A DNA stretch of 45,346 nucleotides, taken from positions 1-45,346 of the forward strand of contig QKFD01000049.1 in the NCBI GenBank assembly GCA_003251535.1, given 5' to 3'. The translations under genes and the position numbers were made by a program. Source of the DNA: Chromatiales bacterium. GTDB lineage: Bacteria > Pseudomonadota > Gammaproteobacteria > Thiohalomonadales > Thiohalomonadaceae. The notes below the pieces were generated by a model. That model saw only the letters and a program-made list of their open reading frames with translations, made no database searches and was not told the origin of the DNA. How positions within the stretch are numbered: position 1 is the stretch's first letter; every line of letters begins with the position of its first letter. Positions 16,926 to 27,250 of the stretch are shown here, one piece after another.

Positions 16926-16941
16926 TGTCGGTTTTGCTACA
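16926..16941. promoter_or_regulatory. NifA upstream activator sequence
   Basis: TGT, ten bases, ACA is an exact match to the palindromic NifA UAS. It is centred about 78 bases upstream of the predicted nifE transcription start, within the working range for NifA. Confidence 0.85.
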
Positions 16942-16995
16942 AAGGGGGGAGACGGGAGGGGATGCTACATGGGACGGGAGGCACCGCAGGGGGGA

Positions 16996-17016
16996 CCGGG
17001 GTGCGCCGCACCCCGG
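16996..17016. terminator. GC-rich hairpin between lpxA and the nif promoter
   Basis: CCGGGGTG pairs perfectly with its complement around a five-base loop, 15 bases after the lpxA stop codon. There is no T run, so it is not a canonical intrinsic terminator. It may still insulate nifE from lpxA transcription or protect the mRNA end. Confidence 0.45.
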
Positions 17017-17030
17017 GTGACCGGGCGCTA

Positions 17031-17807
17031 TCAGCGCAGCACGCTGCGTTGGGTCCGTTCGAGGAAGGCGGCGAAGTGACCCACCTCTGGGGAGGCGCTG
17101 GCGAGCGCCTGGAGCTGCTCCTTGGCCTCCTCCAGGGAGAGGTTGGAGCGGTAAAGCAGCTTATAGGCCTGGCGCAGATTGCGCACCGCCTCGGCGGAGA
17201 AGCCGCGGCGTTTCAGCCCCTCGGTGTTGATGCCGTGGGGGTGGGCGGGATTACCGGAGACCATCAAGAAGGGGGGGACATCCTTGGAGATGGCGCTCCC
17301 CATGCCGGTGAAGCTATGGGCCCCAATGGAGCAGAACTGATGCACCAAGGTGAAGCCACTCAGGATCACCCAATCCTCCACCCGCACATGCCCCGCCAGG
17401 GAGGCGTTGTTGGAGAAGATGGTGTGGTTACCGACATGGCAGTCATGGGCGATGTGGATATAGGCCATCAGCCAGTTGTCGTTGCCCACCTGGGTCAGCC
17501 CACCGCCCCCCACCGTCCCACGATTGATGGTGACCGATTCGCGGATCACATTGCGATCCCCGATCTCCAGACGGGTCGGTTCATCGCGGTATTTCTTATC
17601 CTGGGGCGCATCGCCCAGCGAGCTGAACTGGTAGATCCGGTTCTCGCTACCGATGCGGGTGGGACCATTGATGACCACGTGGGGTCCAATCCAGGTATCG
17701 TCGCCGATCTCGACATCGGCCCCGATCACCGAATAGGCCCCAATGGTGACACCGCTACCGATGCGGGCGCTGGGGTCAACGATGGCCGTGGGGTGGATGC
17801 CGCTCAT
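17031..17807 (-). CDS. lpxA: LpxA, UDP-GlcNAc O-acyltransferase
   Basis: A 258-residue protein that catalyses the first step of lipid A synthesis in the cytoplasm, using acyl-ACP. It is a left-handed beta-helix of hexapeptide repeats ([20 protein letters not shown] and onward). The catalytic His region is [19 protein letters not shown], followed by the helical C-terminus ([18 protein letters not shown]). The start was set at ATG 17807, which overlaps the fabZ stop as ATGA; a longer frame to 17828 has no support. lpxB, usually next, is absent here; the nif operon occupies that side. Confidence 0.96.
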   Translation of the reverse strand: MSGIHPTAIVDPSARIGSGVTIGAYSVIGADVEIGDDTWIGPHVVINGPTRIGSENRIYQFSSLGDAPQDKKYRDEPTRLEIGDRNVIRESVTINRGTVGGGGLTQVGNDNWLMAYIHIAHDCHVGNHTIFSNNASLAGHVRVEDWVILSGFTLVHQFCSIGAHSFTGMGSAISKDVPPFLMVSGNPAHPHGINTEGLKRRGFSAEAVRNLRQAYKLLYRSNLSLEEAKEQLQALASASPEVGHFAAFLERTQRSVLR

Positions 17808-18250
17808 GCGATCTCCTGCTCTGCGCACATCAGCTCGGCCTCGGCCACCAGCTTACCCGCCACCTTGGCCTCCGCCTTGAACTTCCAGATCCCCCGCTTC
17901 TGCTTCAATACCTCCACCTCCAGCGAGAGCTGGTCGCCGGGCACCACCGGGGCACGGAAACGGGCATTCTCGATCCCGGCGAAGTAGAAGAGCCGGTTCT
18001 GGCTCGGCCGCGAGTCGGTGCTCTTGAACGCCAGGATCCCCCCCGCCTGGGCCAGCGCCTCCATGATAAGCACCCCGGGAAAGATGGGGTGGTGAGGGAA
18101 GTGGCCAGGGAAGAACGGTTCGTTCACCGAGACGTTCTTAATAGCAACGATGGATTTACCCGGTTCGATGGCGATCACCCGGTCGACTAACAGAAACGGA
18201 TAGCGGTGCGGCAGATACTCCAGCACCTGATAGATATCCATCGTGTTCAA
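17804..18250 (-). CDS. fabZ: FabZ, beta-hydroxyacyl-ACP dehydratase
   Basis: A 148-residue hot-dog-fold dehydratase of type II fatty acid synthesis. It carries the conserved [13 protein letters not shown] and the active-site stretch [16 protein letters not shown] with the catalytic His, followed by the MEALAQAGG helix with the catalytic Glu. A TTG at 18250 overlaps the lpxD stop and has AAGGGG six bases upstream. An ATG at 18241 ([10 protein letters not shown]) is the alternative but has poorer spacing. It sits between lpxD and lpxA as in most gammaproteobacteria, linking fatty acid and lipid A flux. Confidence 0.96.
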   Translation of the reverse strand: MNTMDIYQVLEYLPHRYPFLLVDRVIAIEPGKSIVAIKNVSVNEPFFPGHFPHHPIFPGVLIMEALAQAGGILAFKSTDSRPSQNRLFYFAGIENARFRAPVVPGDQLSLEVEVLKQKRGIWKFKAEAKVAGKLVAEAELMCAEQEIA

Positions 18251-19281
18251 TGGTTGCCCCTTTTCAATTCGGCTAGTTCTTTTTCCAGGGCCTTGAGGCG
18301 ACGCGACATCTCATCCAGCTGCTTGGCCCGCGCATAGTTGCGGTGCCAGCTTGCCGTCTCCTCCAGTGGTGTGCCGGAGGAGTAGACGCCCGCCGCCTTG
18401 ATCCCTTTTAGGACAATGGAACCGGCGGTGATGGTGGTCCCCGCCGGGATCTCGATATGGCCGACGATACCAACGCCCCCGGCGATGAGGCAGTTGCGGC
18501 CAATGGTGGTGCTACCGGCAATACCGACACAGCCCGCGATGGCGGTGTTGGCGCCGATACGCACGTTGTGGGCGATCATAATGAGGTTATCGAGCTTGGC
18601 ACCCGCCTCAATCACCGTATCCTCAATGGCGCCGCGGTCAACGGTGGTGCAGGCGCCGATCTCCACATCGTCACCGATCACCACCCGCCCCACCTGCGGC
18701 ACCCGCACCCACGCCTCGCCATCGCGGGCGAAGCCGAAGCCATCCCCCCCCAGCACCGCACCGGGCTGGATCAGGACGCGCCGGCCGATCTCCACGTCAT
18801 GGAGCACCGTGACGTTGGCCAACAGGCGGCTGCCATCGCCAATCTGGCTCCCGGCGCCCACGACGCAACCCGGCCCGATAAACACCCCCTCCCCTAGCAC
18901 CACCTCCGGCCCCACCACCGCATGGGCGGCGATGCAGGCGCTGGCGGGTACCTGAGTTGACTCATGGACCACCGCTTGGGGATGGACCCCCGGCGTGTGG
19001 GGGGTAGTGCGGGCGTAGAGCGCGGCGATACGGGCAAAGGCGATGTGCGGTTGATCGCTCAACAGGGCATTGCCGCTAAACCCCTCGGCATCCGCCGGCG
19101 TCATGATGACCGCCGCGGCTTGGGTCTGCCCCAGATATTTGCGGAGTTGCGGATTGGCGAGGAAGGTGATCTGGCGGGTATCGGCCGCCGCTAAGGTGCC
19201 GACCCCCTCAATGGTGCGATCCGGATCGCCACTCACCGCGGCCTCCGCCACCTCCGCCAGCTGGCCCAGAGTGAAGCGCAC
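18247..19281 (-). CDS. lpxD: LpxD, UDP-3-O-acylglucosamine N-acyltransferase
   Basis: A 344-residue enzyme that adds the N-linked hydroxyacyl chain in lipid A synthesis. It has an N-terminal uridine-binding domain ([20 protein letters not shown]). A hexapeptide beta-helix follows, with the catalytic His in [20 protein letters not shown], and a C-terminal helix ([20 protein letters not shown]). It begins at GTG 19281, 12 bases after the skp stop, with a weak ribosome site, suggesting coupling to skp translation. Confidence 0.96.
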   Translation of the reverse strand: MRFTLGQLAEVAEAAVSGDPDRTIEGVGTLAAADTRQITFLANPQLRKYLGQTQAAAVIMTPADAEGFSGNALLSDQPHIAFARIAALYARTTPHTPGVHPQAVVHESTQVPASACIAAHAVVGPEVVLGEGVFIGPGCVVGAGSQIGDGSRLLANVTVLHDVEIGRRVLIQPGAVLGGDGFGFARDGEAWVRVPQVGRVVIGDDVEIGACTTVDRGAIEDTVIEAGAKLDNLIMIAHNVRIGANTAIAGCVGIAGSTTIGRNCLIAGGVGIVGHIEIPAGTTITAGSIVLKGIKAAGVYSSGTPLEETASWHRNYARAKQLDEMSRRLKALEKELAELKRGNH

Positions 19282-19293
19282 GGCGCGGCAGCC

Positions 19294-19815
19294 CTACTTC
19301 TTACCCTGATCCATCTTCTGGCGTAGCCGCTTCAGCACTACCTCGGTGACATCTACCCGATCGCTGGCATAGACCACACCGTTCTCGAAGATGAGGTCAT
19401 ACCCCTTCTCCTTCGCCAGGTCCACAATCACCTCGCTCACCTCCCGTTGGAGGCGGGCAAACTCCTCATTGCGACGCAGGTTGAGGTCCTCAGTGAAGGC
19501 CTCTTGGGCGCGCTTTGCCTCGCGCTGCTGGACGACAATCTCCCGCTCGGCCTTGCGGCGGGCATCGGCGCTCATGAGATCGCCCTCCCGCGAGAGCTTA
19601 TCCTCCTGCGCCTTCACCTGCTTCTGCATGGCCGCCAGCTCTTTATCCCGGGGCGCGAACTCCTTCTCCAACCGCTCCCGCGCCGCTTGGGCTTGGGGCG
19701 CCTGCTCCAGGATGCGTGGCGTGTTGACGAAGGCAACCTCTACCTCTGCCGCGCTGGAGAAGGGCGTGGCGAGCAGGGCCGATAGCAATAGACCAGTCGT
19801 GATCAGGTGTCTCAA
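19294..19815 (-). CDS. skp: Skp/OmpH periplasmic chaperone
   Basis: A 173-residue protein from a TTG start at 19815, with GGAGGT seven bases upstream. The signal peptide is LRHLITTGLLLSALLATPFSSA, given here as two segments around cleavage before AEVEVAFVN. The body is a long coiled coil (residues about 45-135, rich in K, E, R and Q) with the family's ends: VAFVNTPRILEQAP and DLIFENGVVYASDRVDVT. Skp holds unfolded outer-membrane proteins for BamA, encoded immediately upstream. A longer frame to 20043 has low coding character before the TTG and was rejected. Confidence 0.95.
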   Translation of the reverse strand: MRHLITTGLLLSALLATPFSSAAEVEVAFVNTPRILEQAPQAQAARERLEKEFAPRDKELAAMQKQVKAQEDKLSREGDLMSADARRKAEREIVVQQREAKRAQEAFTEDLNLRRNEEFARLQREVSEVIVDLAKEKGYDLIFENGVVYASDRVDVTEVVLKRLRQKMDQGKK

Positions 19816-20221
19816 GGCAGGACCTCCGAAAGAAGCCGCGTATTGTACCCACATTGCGCGCGTTGCCGAAGCCCCGCGGAGTGTAGTTGTATCCCCCAGA
19901 ATGGACCTTTCAGCGCCCGCTGCGGCGCACACGCTGCGGGTAACGGCAGCCCCCCGTGGGGCAAAGGGCATACCGCCGTAGAGGGGCCAACCGGCACCGC
20001 GCCCCTGGGGGGGAGGCCATCCCGGTGTTGCAATCCTTAACAAGGCCCCCGCACTCCACCCTACCCCAGCCGCCCAAATCCATCAGGGGTGGGGCCGCCC
20101 GCAGGGGGGAGGCGGGCCGCGCCTCCCCGCTACGGGGTCGGGGCAGGCCCAGCGCAGACCATCACAGCACAACCAGCCTGCCCCAGGGGCCTCAGCGGCC
20201 CCGCCCGCCGATCTACAGATG
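19816..20221 (-). other. Intergenic region between bamA and skp (406 bases)
   Basis: No convincing gene is seen; the short frames on both strands look random. It holds the skp Shine-Dalgarno sequence and a GC-rich hairpin at 20186-20202 (GGGGCC, five-base loop, GGCCCC) 20 bases after the bamA stop. The length is unusual for the tightly packed bamA-skp junction, so skp may have its own promoter here. No strong sigma-70 or sigma-E match was identified. Confidence 0.5.
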
Positions 20222-22522
20222 TTAGAAGGTACCGAGGGTGAACTGGAAGGTCTCGGTATCGTCACCGCCCTTGTCATTGAGCGGCATCGCCACGCTGAAA
20301 CTGAGCGGACCGATGGGGGTGAACCACTGCAGGGCGACACCCGTGGAGTAGCGTATCTCGCCCAGGTCGAGATCATCGCTGAGGTCATACACCTGACCCC
20401 CATCCACGAAGGCGGAGAGGCGGATGGAGTCCTGCTGCCCCTCCCACGGTGGCGGGAAGAGCACCTCCACGGTGCCGACCATCTTGACATCGCCCCCTAG
20501 CGGGTCGTTCTGATCATCACGGGGACCCAGGCTATTGGTCTTATAGCCGCGCACCGAGCGCGGACCACCGGCGTAGAAGCGCTCAAAGGGGGGGAGTTCG
20601 GTGGTATCGCCATAGGCGTCACCGTAACCAAACTCGCCATTGGCCGAGAGCACCAGCGATTTCCCGAGGGGGACAAAGAGCTTGGTGTTGTAGGTCAACT
20701 TGTAGAACTGGAGATCCCCTGCCGGCGTAGCAAACTCGGTACCGACCCGGTGGGTAGAGCCCTCGGTCGGGAAGATGGCCTGATCGCGGGTATCGCGGGT
20801 CCAGCTCCCCACCAACTTGATGGCATTGAAGGTGTCGCCGTTGTCCTCAATGAAACCCAGGATAGCGGAGGAGCTGTCTGAGGTCGGATTGATGACCGTG
20901 TGCTCTAGATCGGTCCCGAGGCGGATGGTGTCGTGCTCCGACATCGGGATGCCAAAGCTGATCCCGGCGCCATAGGAGTCGGTGGTGTACTCGGCCACAC
21001 TGGCCGCCTCGGCATCCGTGGTGCGATAGAAGGCGCGCAGGGTGCGGCTGATGCCATCCAGGGTGTAGTAGGGATCGGTATAGGCAACGCTGTAGATGGT
21101 ATTGACGTTGCTGTTGTTGAAGGAGAACGACAGCTGTTTGCCGCTCCCCATAAAGTTCTCTAGGTTGGCACTGGCATTGAGCAGGAAGCCCTGGGTATCA
21201 CCGTAACCGATACCAAAGTTGACGCTGGAGAAGGCGTCCCGCTCCCGCACCTTGAGATCGACATCCACCTGATCCGGTGAACCGGGGACCGCCGGGGTCT
21301 CGATATTGACATCATCAAAGAAGCCGAGGCGCATGAGACGGGCACGCGAGCGTTTGATCTGCTCGGTGGAGACCCAGCCCCCCTCCATCTGGCGCAGCTC
21401 ACGGCGGATCACCTCATCGGCGGTCTTCAGGTTGCCGCTGATGTTGATGCGCCGGACATAGACGCGCCGTGCCGGATCGACAAAGAAGGTCAGGGCAACG
21501 CTCTTCTCCTGCTCGTTGACCTCCGGCACCGGGTTGATATTGGCAAAGGCGTAGCCCTGATCCCCCAGCGCCTCGGAGAGGCGGCTGCTGCTCTCCACCA
21601 CCTCTTTGCGTGAGAAGGTATCGCCGGCATTCAAGCTGATGAGCTTACGCAGCGACTCCTGCGGCACGATGGTCTCACCGGAGAGCTTGATATCGCTGAC
21701 GGTGTAGAGATCCCCCTCGCTCACATTGATAGTGATGTAGACGTGTTGCAGGTCCGGCGTAATGGTGACCTGGGTCGATTCGATGCTGAAGTTGAGATAA
21801 CCACGGTCCAGATAGTACGAGCGCAACCGCTCCAGATCGCCGGAGAGGCGCTGCTTAGAGTACTGATCCGAGTCGCTCAAGAAGGCATACCAAGGGGCAG
21901 GCCCCAGCTCAAACTCTGTGAGCAGCGTCTCCTCATCAAACGCCGAGTTACCGACGATGTTGATGTGGCGGATGGCCGCCACCTCCCCCTCCTCGACATC
22001 GATCTGGATCCCGACCCGGTTACGCTCCATCGGCGTCACTGTGGATTGGAGCCGCATCGAATACTTGCCGCGGGCGAGGTACTGGCGCTTCAACTCCTGC
22101 TCTACCTTATCGAGCATGTTGCGGTCGAACACCCGCCCTTCGGCGAAACCGATCTGCTTCAGGCTCTTCAACAGGTCATCGGTGGAGACATCATCATTAC
22201 CGGCTATCTTGATGGAGGCGATGGCCGGCCGCTCCTCCACCGACACCACCAGGGTATCCCCCTCCCGATCGAGCGCCACGTCGTTGAAAAAGCCGGTGCG
22301 GTAGAGGGCGCGGATCGCCTCGGAGGAGATATCGTCATCCATGCGGTCGCCCCGCTTGACCGGCAGGTAGTTGAAGACCGTACCGGCAGCGATACGCTGC
22401 AACCCCTCTACGCGGATATCCGCCACCACGAATGGATCCATCGCCAGCGCCCCACTGAAGGGCCAGAGCGACAGCAACACACCCCCTAGCAACCGCTTGC
22501 GGCGGCTCCCCGAATTCTGCAC
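20222..22522 (-). CDS. bamA: BamA, outer-membrane protein assembly factor
   Basis: A 766-residue Omp85 protein from GTG 22522 with GGAGGAAAGACA upstream. A signal peptide (ending SGALAMD) precedes five POTRA domains (about residues 28-425). The first begins VVADIRVEGLQRIAAGTVFN. A 16-strand barrel follows, starting around FSSVNFGIGYGDTQGF and containing the conserved VRGYKTNSLGPRD loop 6 motif. The last residue is Phe (FTLGTF), the usual barrel end signal. It inserts beta-barrel proteins into the outer membrane and sits between rseP and skp as in relatives. Confidence 0.98.
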   Translation of the reverse strand: MQNSGSRRKRLLGGVLLSLWPFSGALAMDPFVVADIRVEGLQRIAAGTVFNYLPVKRGDRMDDDISSEAIRALYRTGFFNDVALDREGDTLVVSVEERPAIASIKIAGNDDVSTDDLLKSLKQIGFAEGRVFDRNMLDKVEQELKRQYLARGKYSMRLQSTVTPMERNRVGIQIDVEEGEVAAIRHINIVGNSAFDEETLLTEFELGPAPWYAFLSDSDQYSKQRLSGDLERLRSYYLDRGYLNFSIESTQVTITPDLQHVYITINVSEGDLYTVSDIKLSGETIVPQESLRKLISLNAGDTFSRKEVVESSSRLSEALGDQGYAFANINPVPEVNEQEKSVALTFFVDPARRVYVRRINISGNLKTADEVIRRELRQMEGGWVSTEQIKRSRARLMRLGFFDDVNIETPAVPGSPDQVDVDLKVRERDAFSSVNFGIGYGDTQGFLLNASANLENFMGSGKQLSFSFNNSNVNTIYSVAYTDPYYTLDGISRTLRAFYRTTDAEAASVAEYTTDSYGAGISFGIPMSEHDTIRLGTDLEHTVINPTSDSSSAILGFIEDNGDTFNAIKLVGSWTRDTRDQAIFPTEGSTHRVGTEFATPAGDLQFYKLTYNTKLFVPLGKSLVLSANGEFGYGDAYGDTTELPPFERFYAGGPRSVRGYKTNSLGPRDDQNDPLGGDVKMVGTVEVLFPPPWEGQQDSIRLSAFVDGGQVYDLSDDLDLGEIRYSTGVALQWFTPIGPLSFSVAMPLNDKGGDDTETFQFTLGTF

Positions 22523-22534
22523 TGTCTTTCCTCC

Positions 22535-23893
22535 CTACCCGAACAGGCGGGTCAAATCGTTATAGAGGGCGATGGTCATGAGGGCGAGGATAAAGGCCAG
22601 GCCGATCTTCTGCCCGAGCGCTTCGACCCGCTCAGAGAGCGGGCTCCCCTTGATAGATTCGGCAACATAGAACATCAAATGGCCGCCATCGAGCACCGGC
22701 ACCGGCAGTAGATTGAGCACCGCCAGACTGACGCTCAACAGGCCCAAAAAGCTCAGGAAGCGGGAGATCCCCATGCTGGCGGACTCTTTGGCGTAGATAG
22801 CAATGGTGACCGGGCCGCTGATGTTCTTCATCGATAGCTGCCCGGTCACCATCGCCTGGAGAGACCAGAGGGTGAGCTTGGCCATATCCCAGGTCTTATC
22901 GGCGGCGGCGGCCACCGCGGCCAGCGGGGAGTAGCGCAGCTCGGTCAGGAGGCTCTGATCCACCTGGGCGGAGGCCCCGATCCGACCAAAGGTCTGATCA
23001 TCCTGCTTGATCGCCTCGGGACTAATCTCCAAGGTGAGAGGCGCCCCGCCCCGCTCAACGGAAAAACGCAGCGGCTGTCCCGGGTGTTTGAGGACGATCT
23101 GATGTAGGTCTTCCCAGGTCTTAATGGGCTGGTTATCGATGGCCAGGATGCGGTCACCGGCCTGTAGCCCCGCCTGCTGCGCCGGAGACTCCGGCATCAC
23201 CTCTGCCACCACGGGATCAGCGGCCGGCGAGCGGGGCCGCAGCCCAAAAGAGGTGACAATGGTCTCGGGCTCGGGTTCGCCCACAATGGTTGAGAAATCC
23301 AAGGTGGCCCGACGCTCCTCCCCCTCCGGGGTGAGTAGTGCCACCTCCACCGCCTCCTTGCGGAGCGCATAGGGCAGGATCCGGTCTAAAACCACCTCCC
23401 AGGTGGGGGTCTCCACACCGGCTACCGCCGTCACCTGCTCCCCCGAACGGATCCCCGCCTCGGCCCCTACTGACTGCGGGATCACCTCGCCCACCACCGG
23501 CACCAACCCCGGTACACCGTTGATGAAGACCAACCAGTAGGCAAAGATGGCGAAGATGAGGTTAAAACCGGGACCGGCGGCCACAATGGCAAAGCGCTTG
23601 GCGACCGGCTGGCGGTTGAAGGCGCGGTGCAGCTCTTCGGCTGCCACCTCCCCCTCCCGCTCGTCGAGCATCTTGACGTAGCCCCCCAGCGGGATGGCCG
23701 AGAGGGAGTATTCGGTCCCATCGACCCGGCCACGGTAGCTCCAGAGCTGCTTGCCAAAGCCGATGGAGAAACGCAATACCTTCACCCCTGCCTTTCGCGC
23801 CACCCAGAAGTGGCCATACTCATGCACGGCGATGAGGATGCTGAGGGCAACGAGGAAGCTGACGACGGTAAATAGAGTATCGCTCACGCTCAT
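22535..23893 (-). CDS. rseP: RseP, site-2 membrane metalloprotease
   Basis: A 452-residue inner-membrane zinc protease. The catalytic HEYGH is at residues 24-28 in the first membrane segment. Two PDZ domains follow (about 125-290, including [20 protein letters not shown]). The third zinc ligand is the Asp in [13 protein letters not shown]. RseP makes the second cut of anti-sigma-E RseA during envelope stress and clears signal peptides. ATG 23893 overlaps the dxr stop (ATGA). A TTG at 23911 is in frame but not supported. Confidence 0.96.
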   Translation of the reverse strand: MSVSDTLFTVVSFLVALSILIAVHEYGHFWVARKAGVKVLRFSIGFGKQLWSYRGRVDGTEYSLSAIPLGGYVKMLDEREGEVAAEELHRAFNRQPVAKRFAIVAAGPGFNLIFAIFAYWLVFINGVPGLVPVVGEVIPQSVGAEAGIRSGEQVTAVAGVETPTWEVVLDRILPYALRKEAVEVALLTPEGEERRATLDFSTIVGEPEPETIVTSFGLRPRSPAADPVVAEVMPESPAQQAGLQAGDRILAIDNQPIKTWEDLHQIVLKHPGQPLRFSVERGGAPLTLEISPEAIKQDDQTFGRIGASAQVDQSLLTELRYSPLAAVAAAADKTWDMAKLTLWSLQAMVTGQLSMKNISGPVTIAIYAKESASMGISRFLSFLGLLSVSLAVLNLLPVPVLDGGHLMFYVAESIKGSPLSERVEALGQKIGLAFILALMTIALYNDLTRLFG

Positions 23894-25077
23894 AGGAACC
23901 GTTGGCTGCAATCGGCCACATGGTGGCGCGCCCGCGCCCGCGCCTCGGCGTCAACGGCCAGGACCGTTGGGAGATCGGGCACCGGCCGGAGAGGGATATC
24001 GGAGAGGGTATTCTCGATAACCCGAGGAATGTCAGTAAAGGCGATCTGGCGCGCCAGAAATGCCTCCACGGCCAGCTCATTGGCGGCATTTAAGATCGTT
24101 GAGGCCCCGTCCCCCACGCGCATCGCTTGGAACGCCAGGGCCAAGCAGGGGAAGCGGGCGAGGTCCGGCGGGCGGAAGTCGAGGCGGGCCACGCTGAATA
24201 GGTCGAGCGGGGCCACCCCGGCATCGATCCGCTCCGGCCAGGCGAGGGCATGGGCGATGGGGGTCCGCATATCGGGGTTGCCGAGCTGCGCCAGCACCGA
24301 GCCGTCGATGTACTGCACCATGCTATGGATCACGCTCTGCGGGTGGACCACCACCTCGATCCGCTCCACCGGCGCATCGAACAGCCAGCACGCCTCGATC
24401 ACCTCCAACCCCTTGTTCATCAGGGTGGCCGAATCGACCGAGATCTTTCTCCCCATGGACCAGTTGGGGTGGGCCACCGCCTGCTCCGGGGTGACCGTAG
24501 CCAGCTGCTCATCGCTGGCGTCCCGAAATGGTCCACCGGAGGCGGTCAGCAGAATTCGGCTCACGCCCATCTGCTCCAGGCCACTCAGCCGGGGGGGCAT
24601 ACACTGGAAGATGGCGTTGTGTTCGCTATCGATGGGCAGGAGTTCGGCCCCACTGCGCCGCACCTCCTCCATGAAGAGGGCGCCGGACATCACCAGCGCC
24701 TCCTTATTGGCCAGCAACACCCGCTTACCAGCGCGAGCAGCGGCCAGCGTAGGGGTCAGGCCAGCGGCACCGACGATGGCGGCCATGACGTAGGCCACCT
24801 CAGGTAGGGCCGCAACCTGCTCCAAACCGGCCACTCCAGCCAACACCTCGATCTCCGGTGCCACTGCCTGGAGGGCGACACGCAACCGCTCTGCCGCCCC
24901 CGCCTCTGCCATAACGGCATAGCGCGGACGGTGGCGCTGGCACAGCTCCACCATCCGCTCCACCTGGCTATGGGCAGTGAGTGCGACCGCCTGATAACGC
25001 TCCGGGTGGCGGGCGAGGACGTCAAGGGTAGAGAGACCGATGGAGCCGGTGGCGCCGAGGATGGTAACGCCGATCAT
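23890..25077 (-). CDS. dxr: Dxr, 1-deoxy-D-xylulose 5-phosphate reductoisomerase
   Basis: A 395-residue enzyme of the MEP isoprenoid pathway, converting DXP to MEP with NADPH. The N-terminal dinucleotide fold has [14 protein letters not shown]. The metal and substrate region has [23 protein letters not shown] and the [18 protein letters not shown] stretch. The flexible loop region has [12 protein letters not shown]. It overlaps cdsA upstream and rseP downstream by four bases each, so these are co-translated. Confidence 0.97.
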   Translation of the reverse strand: MIGVTILGATGSIGLSTLDVLARHPERYQAVALTAHSQVERMVELCQRHRPRYAVMAEAGAAERLRVALQAVAPEIEVLAGVAGLEQVAALPEVAYVMAAIVGAAGLTPTLAAARAGKRVLLANKEALVMSGALFMEEVRRSGAELLPIDSEHNAIFQCMPPRLSGLEQMGVSRILLTASGGPFRDASDEQLATVTPEQAVAHPNWSMGRKISVDSATLMNKGLEVIEACWLFDAPVERIEVVVHPQSVIHSMVQYIDGSVLAQLGNPDMRTPIAHALAWPERIDAGVAPLDLFSVARLDFRPPDLARFPCLALAFQAMRVGDGASTILNAANELAVEAFLARQIAFTDIPRVIENTLSDIPLRPVPDLPTVLAVDAEARARARHHVADCSQRFL

Positions 25078-25907
25078 ACAGAGCCCACCAACAGGAACAG
25101 GCCAACGAGAAACAGCGGCGCCGCCGCTGAGAGGCTATCGATGCGATCGAGGATGCCGCCATGTCCGGGCAGCAGGCTACCGCTATCCTTCACCCCGGAG
25201 AGGCGCTTGAACATGCTCTCAACCAGATCTCCCAAGACGGAAATGAGTGTGGTGGCGAGGCAAAGCCCGGTAAATAGCCACAACGCCAACCCCTGTGCCC
25301 CCAGCCAAGGGCCAGCGGCAATAGCGATGGCGCCGGTCACCGTGAGCGCCCCCCATAGCCCCTCCCACGTCTTGCCGGGGCTGACGGCAGGGGCCAGTTT
25401 ATAGTGGCCATAGGCACGGCCGGCAAAGTAGGCACCGGTATCGGCCCCCCACACCAGCAGCGCCAAGACCAAGACAAAGGCGGGCGAGAGCACCCCGTGG
25501 AGTGCCACCAGCGAGGACCAGGTTGGCACCAACACCAGCAGGCCAGCGCCGAGGATAACCCCACGGCGACGCTGCCAAAACCCGCTCCCACTGGGGTAGC
25601 GCACCACCGCCAGCAGTGCAGCGACCCACCATACCAGGGCGATCACGGCAATAGCAAACGGCGCCCGGGCGTTGAACATGTAGGGGTAGAGCAGCAGCAT
25701 CACGGCCCCCACCCCCACAACATAAGCGGCGCGGGCGGCGCCGGAGGTGAGGCCACCGATCCGCGCCCACTCCCAGGCGGCGAGCCCACAGATGGCCCCC
25801 ACCCCCACAGCAAACCAGAGATTGGGCAGACTCAGGATCCCCCAGACCGCGAGGGGGGCCAGGATCAGGGCGGTGATCACCCGCTGGACGAGGGCCGGCT
25901 CAGCCAC
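25074..25907 (-). CDS. cdsA: CdsA, phosphatidate cytidylyltransferase
   Basis: A 277-residue membrane enzyme making CDP-diacylglycerol for phospholipid synthesis. It has about eight membrane helices. The family signature lies near the C-terminus: [20 protein letters not shown] followed by GILDRIDSL. The motif [12 protein letters not shown] precedes it. The start is GTG 25907, eight bases inside uppS, with a purine-rich GAGGAGAAGAAGG directly before it. An upstream extension to 26255 lies out of phase within uppS and was rejected. Confidence 0.95.
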   Translation of the reverse strand: MAEPALVQRVITALILAPLAVWGILSLPNLWFAVGVGAICGLAAWEWARIGGLTSGAARAAYVVGVGAVMLLLYPYMFNARAPFAIAVIALVWWVAALLAVVRYPSGSGFWQRRRGVILGAGLLVLVPTWSSLVALHGVLSPAFVLVLALLVWGADTGAYFAGRAYGHYKLAPAVSPGKTWEGLWGALTVTGAIAIAAGPWLGAQGLALWLFTGLCLATTLISVLGDLVESMFKRLSGVKDSGSLLPGHGGILDRIDSLSAAAPLFLVGLFLLVGSV

Positions 25908-26649
25908 CCTTCTTCTCCTCCTGCTCAACCTGCTCGCCGGTGCGGCCAAAACGGCGCTGGCGCTGGCCGTAGGATTCGAGGGCGCCATTGAACGCCTCGT
26001 CGCGGAACTCCGGCCACAACAGTGGGGTGAAGTGCATTTCGGTATAGGCCAACTGCCAGAGAAGAAAGTTGCTGATCCGCTGCTCACCGCCGGTGCGGAT
26101 GAAGAGATCAGGCTCCGGGAGGTCGGCGATGGAGAGCTCTGCTCGCAGCATCGCCTCATTGATATCGGCGGCAGCCAGGGTGCCGGCAGCCACCCGCTCG
26201 GCCAGTACACGGGCGGCACGGGTGATATCCCAACGCCCGCCGTAGTTGGCGGCAATGACCAGGGTCAGTGCGCCGTTGTTGGCGGTGAGCCGTTCACTCG
26301 CCTCAATACGGGCCACCAGCTCTGGGGCAAAGGCGCTGCGCTCACCAATGATGCGCAGCCGCACACCATTCTTGTGCAGTTTGGCGACTTCGTAGTCGAG
26401 GGCTGTCATGAAGAGGTTCATGAGCAGCCCCACCTCTTCCGCCGGGCGGCGCCAGTTTTCGCTACTGAAGGCGAAGAGGGTGAGGACCTCCACCCCCTCC
26501 TTCAGACAGCAGCGCACCACCGCACGCACCGACTCCAGGCCGGACTTATGACCTGCGAAGCGGGGCAGGCCGCGGCGGCGCGCCCAACGGCCGTTGCCAT
26601 CCATGATGATGGCGACATGACGGGGAATTTTGCGGGCGCTCTCGGACAT
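25900..26649 (-). CDS. uppS: UppS, undecaprenyl diphosphate synthase
   Basis: A 249-residue cis-prenyltransferase making the C55 carrier lipid for peptidoglycan. It carries the catalytic Asp17 in IIMDGNGRWARRRG and the GHKSG phosphate loop. The LTLFAFSSENWRRP stretch follows, and the C-terminal signature is PDLFIRTGGEQRISNFLLWQ. The tail ([15 protein letters not shown]) is charged. It is followed by cdsA with overlap and preceded by frr. Confidence 0.97.
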   Translation of the reverse strand: MSESARKIPRHVAIIMDGNGRWARRRGLPRFAGHKSGLESVRAVVRCCLKEGVEVLTLFAFSSENWRRPAEEVGLLMNLFMTALDYEVAKLHKNGVRLRIIGERSAFAPELVARIEASERLTANNGALTLVIAANYGGRWDITRAARVLAERVAAGTLAAADINEAMLRAELSIADLPEPDLFIRTGGEQRISNFLLWQLAYTEMHFTPLLWPEFRDEAFNGALESYGQRQRRFGRTGEQVEQEEKKGG

Positions 26650-26692
26650 GGGCTTCCGGGCAGCTGCGGGAAGGGTTCCCGCAGCAGGCGCC

Positions 26693-27250
26693 TCAGATCT
26701 CCATCAGATCCTTTTCTTTGGCTTCGAGGAGCTTATCCACATCGGCCACCGCTTTGTCGGTCACCTTCTGGATATCCTCCTCGGCGCGCCGCAGGTCATC
26801 TTCGGAGATGGTCTTATCCTTCAGCAGCTGCTTGAGGTGGGTGTTGGCGTCGCGGCGGATGTTACGCACCGCCACCTTGGCGCTCTCACCCTCGTGCTTC
26901 ACCACTTTGGTGAGATCACGACGGCGATCTTCAGTGAGCGCAGGCATCGGCACCCGCATCACATTGCCGGCAGTATTGGGATTGAGACCCAGATCCGAGT
27001 TACGGATCGCCTTCTCCACCGCCTGCACCATCTGCCGATCCCAGGGGGAGACCGTAAGGGTACGGGCATCTTCGACCGCGATGTTGGCCACCTGGCTGAT
27101 GGGCACCGGGTTGCCGTAGTACTCAACCGTCACGTGGTCGAGGATACTGGGGTGGGCGCGGCCGGTGCGGATCTTGGCCAGCTCCACTTTGAGTGTCTCC
27201 AGGCTCTTCTGCATCCGCATTTCGGCGTCGGCCTTGATGTCTTTGATCAT
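26693..27250 (-). CDS. frr: Frr, ribosome recycling factor
   Basis: At 185 residues it has the usual RRF length. Conserved blocks include [53 protein letters not shown] and the C-terminal domain ending in [14 protein letters not shown]. It splits post-termination ribosomes together with EF-G. The ATG overlaps the pyrH stop (ATGA), the common order tsf-pyrH-frr. Confidence 0.98.
   Translation of the reverse strand: MIKDIKADAEMRMQKSLETLKVELAKIRTGRAHPSILDHVTVEYYGNPVPISQVANIAVEDARTLTVSPWDRQMVQAVEKAIRNSDLGLNPNTAGNVMRVPMPALTEDRRRDLTKVVKHEGESAKVAVRNIRRDANTHLKQLLKDKTISEDDLRRAEEDIQKVTDKAVADVDKLLEAKEKDLMEI

Noticed and set aside
19294-20043. Longer skp frame starting at 20043
   Set aside because: The added residues do not resemble coding sequence, and a Sec signal peptide plus GGAGGT fit the TTG at 19815.
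19816-20221. A gene in the bamA-skp gap
   Set aside because: Short frames only, no ribosome site and no recognisable product on either strand.
25074-26255. Longer cdsA frame starting at 26255
   Set aside because: The extension lies inside uppS in another phase; the CdsA N-terminus fits GTG 25907.
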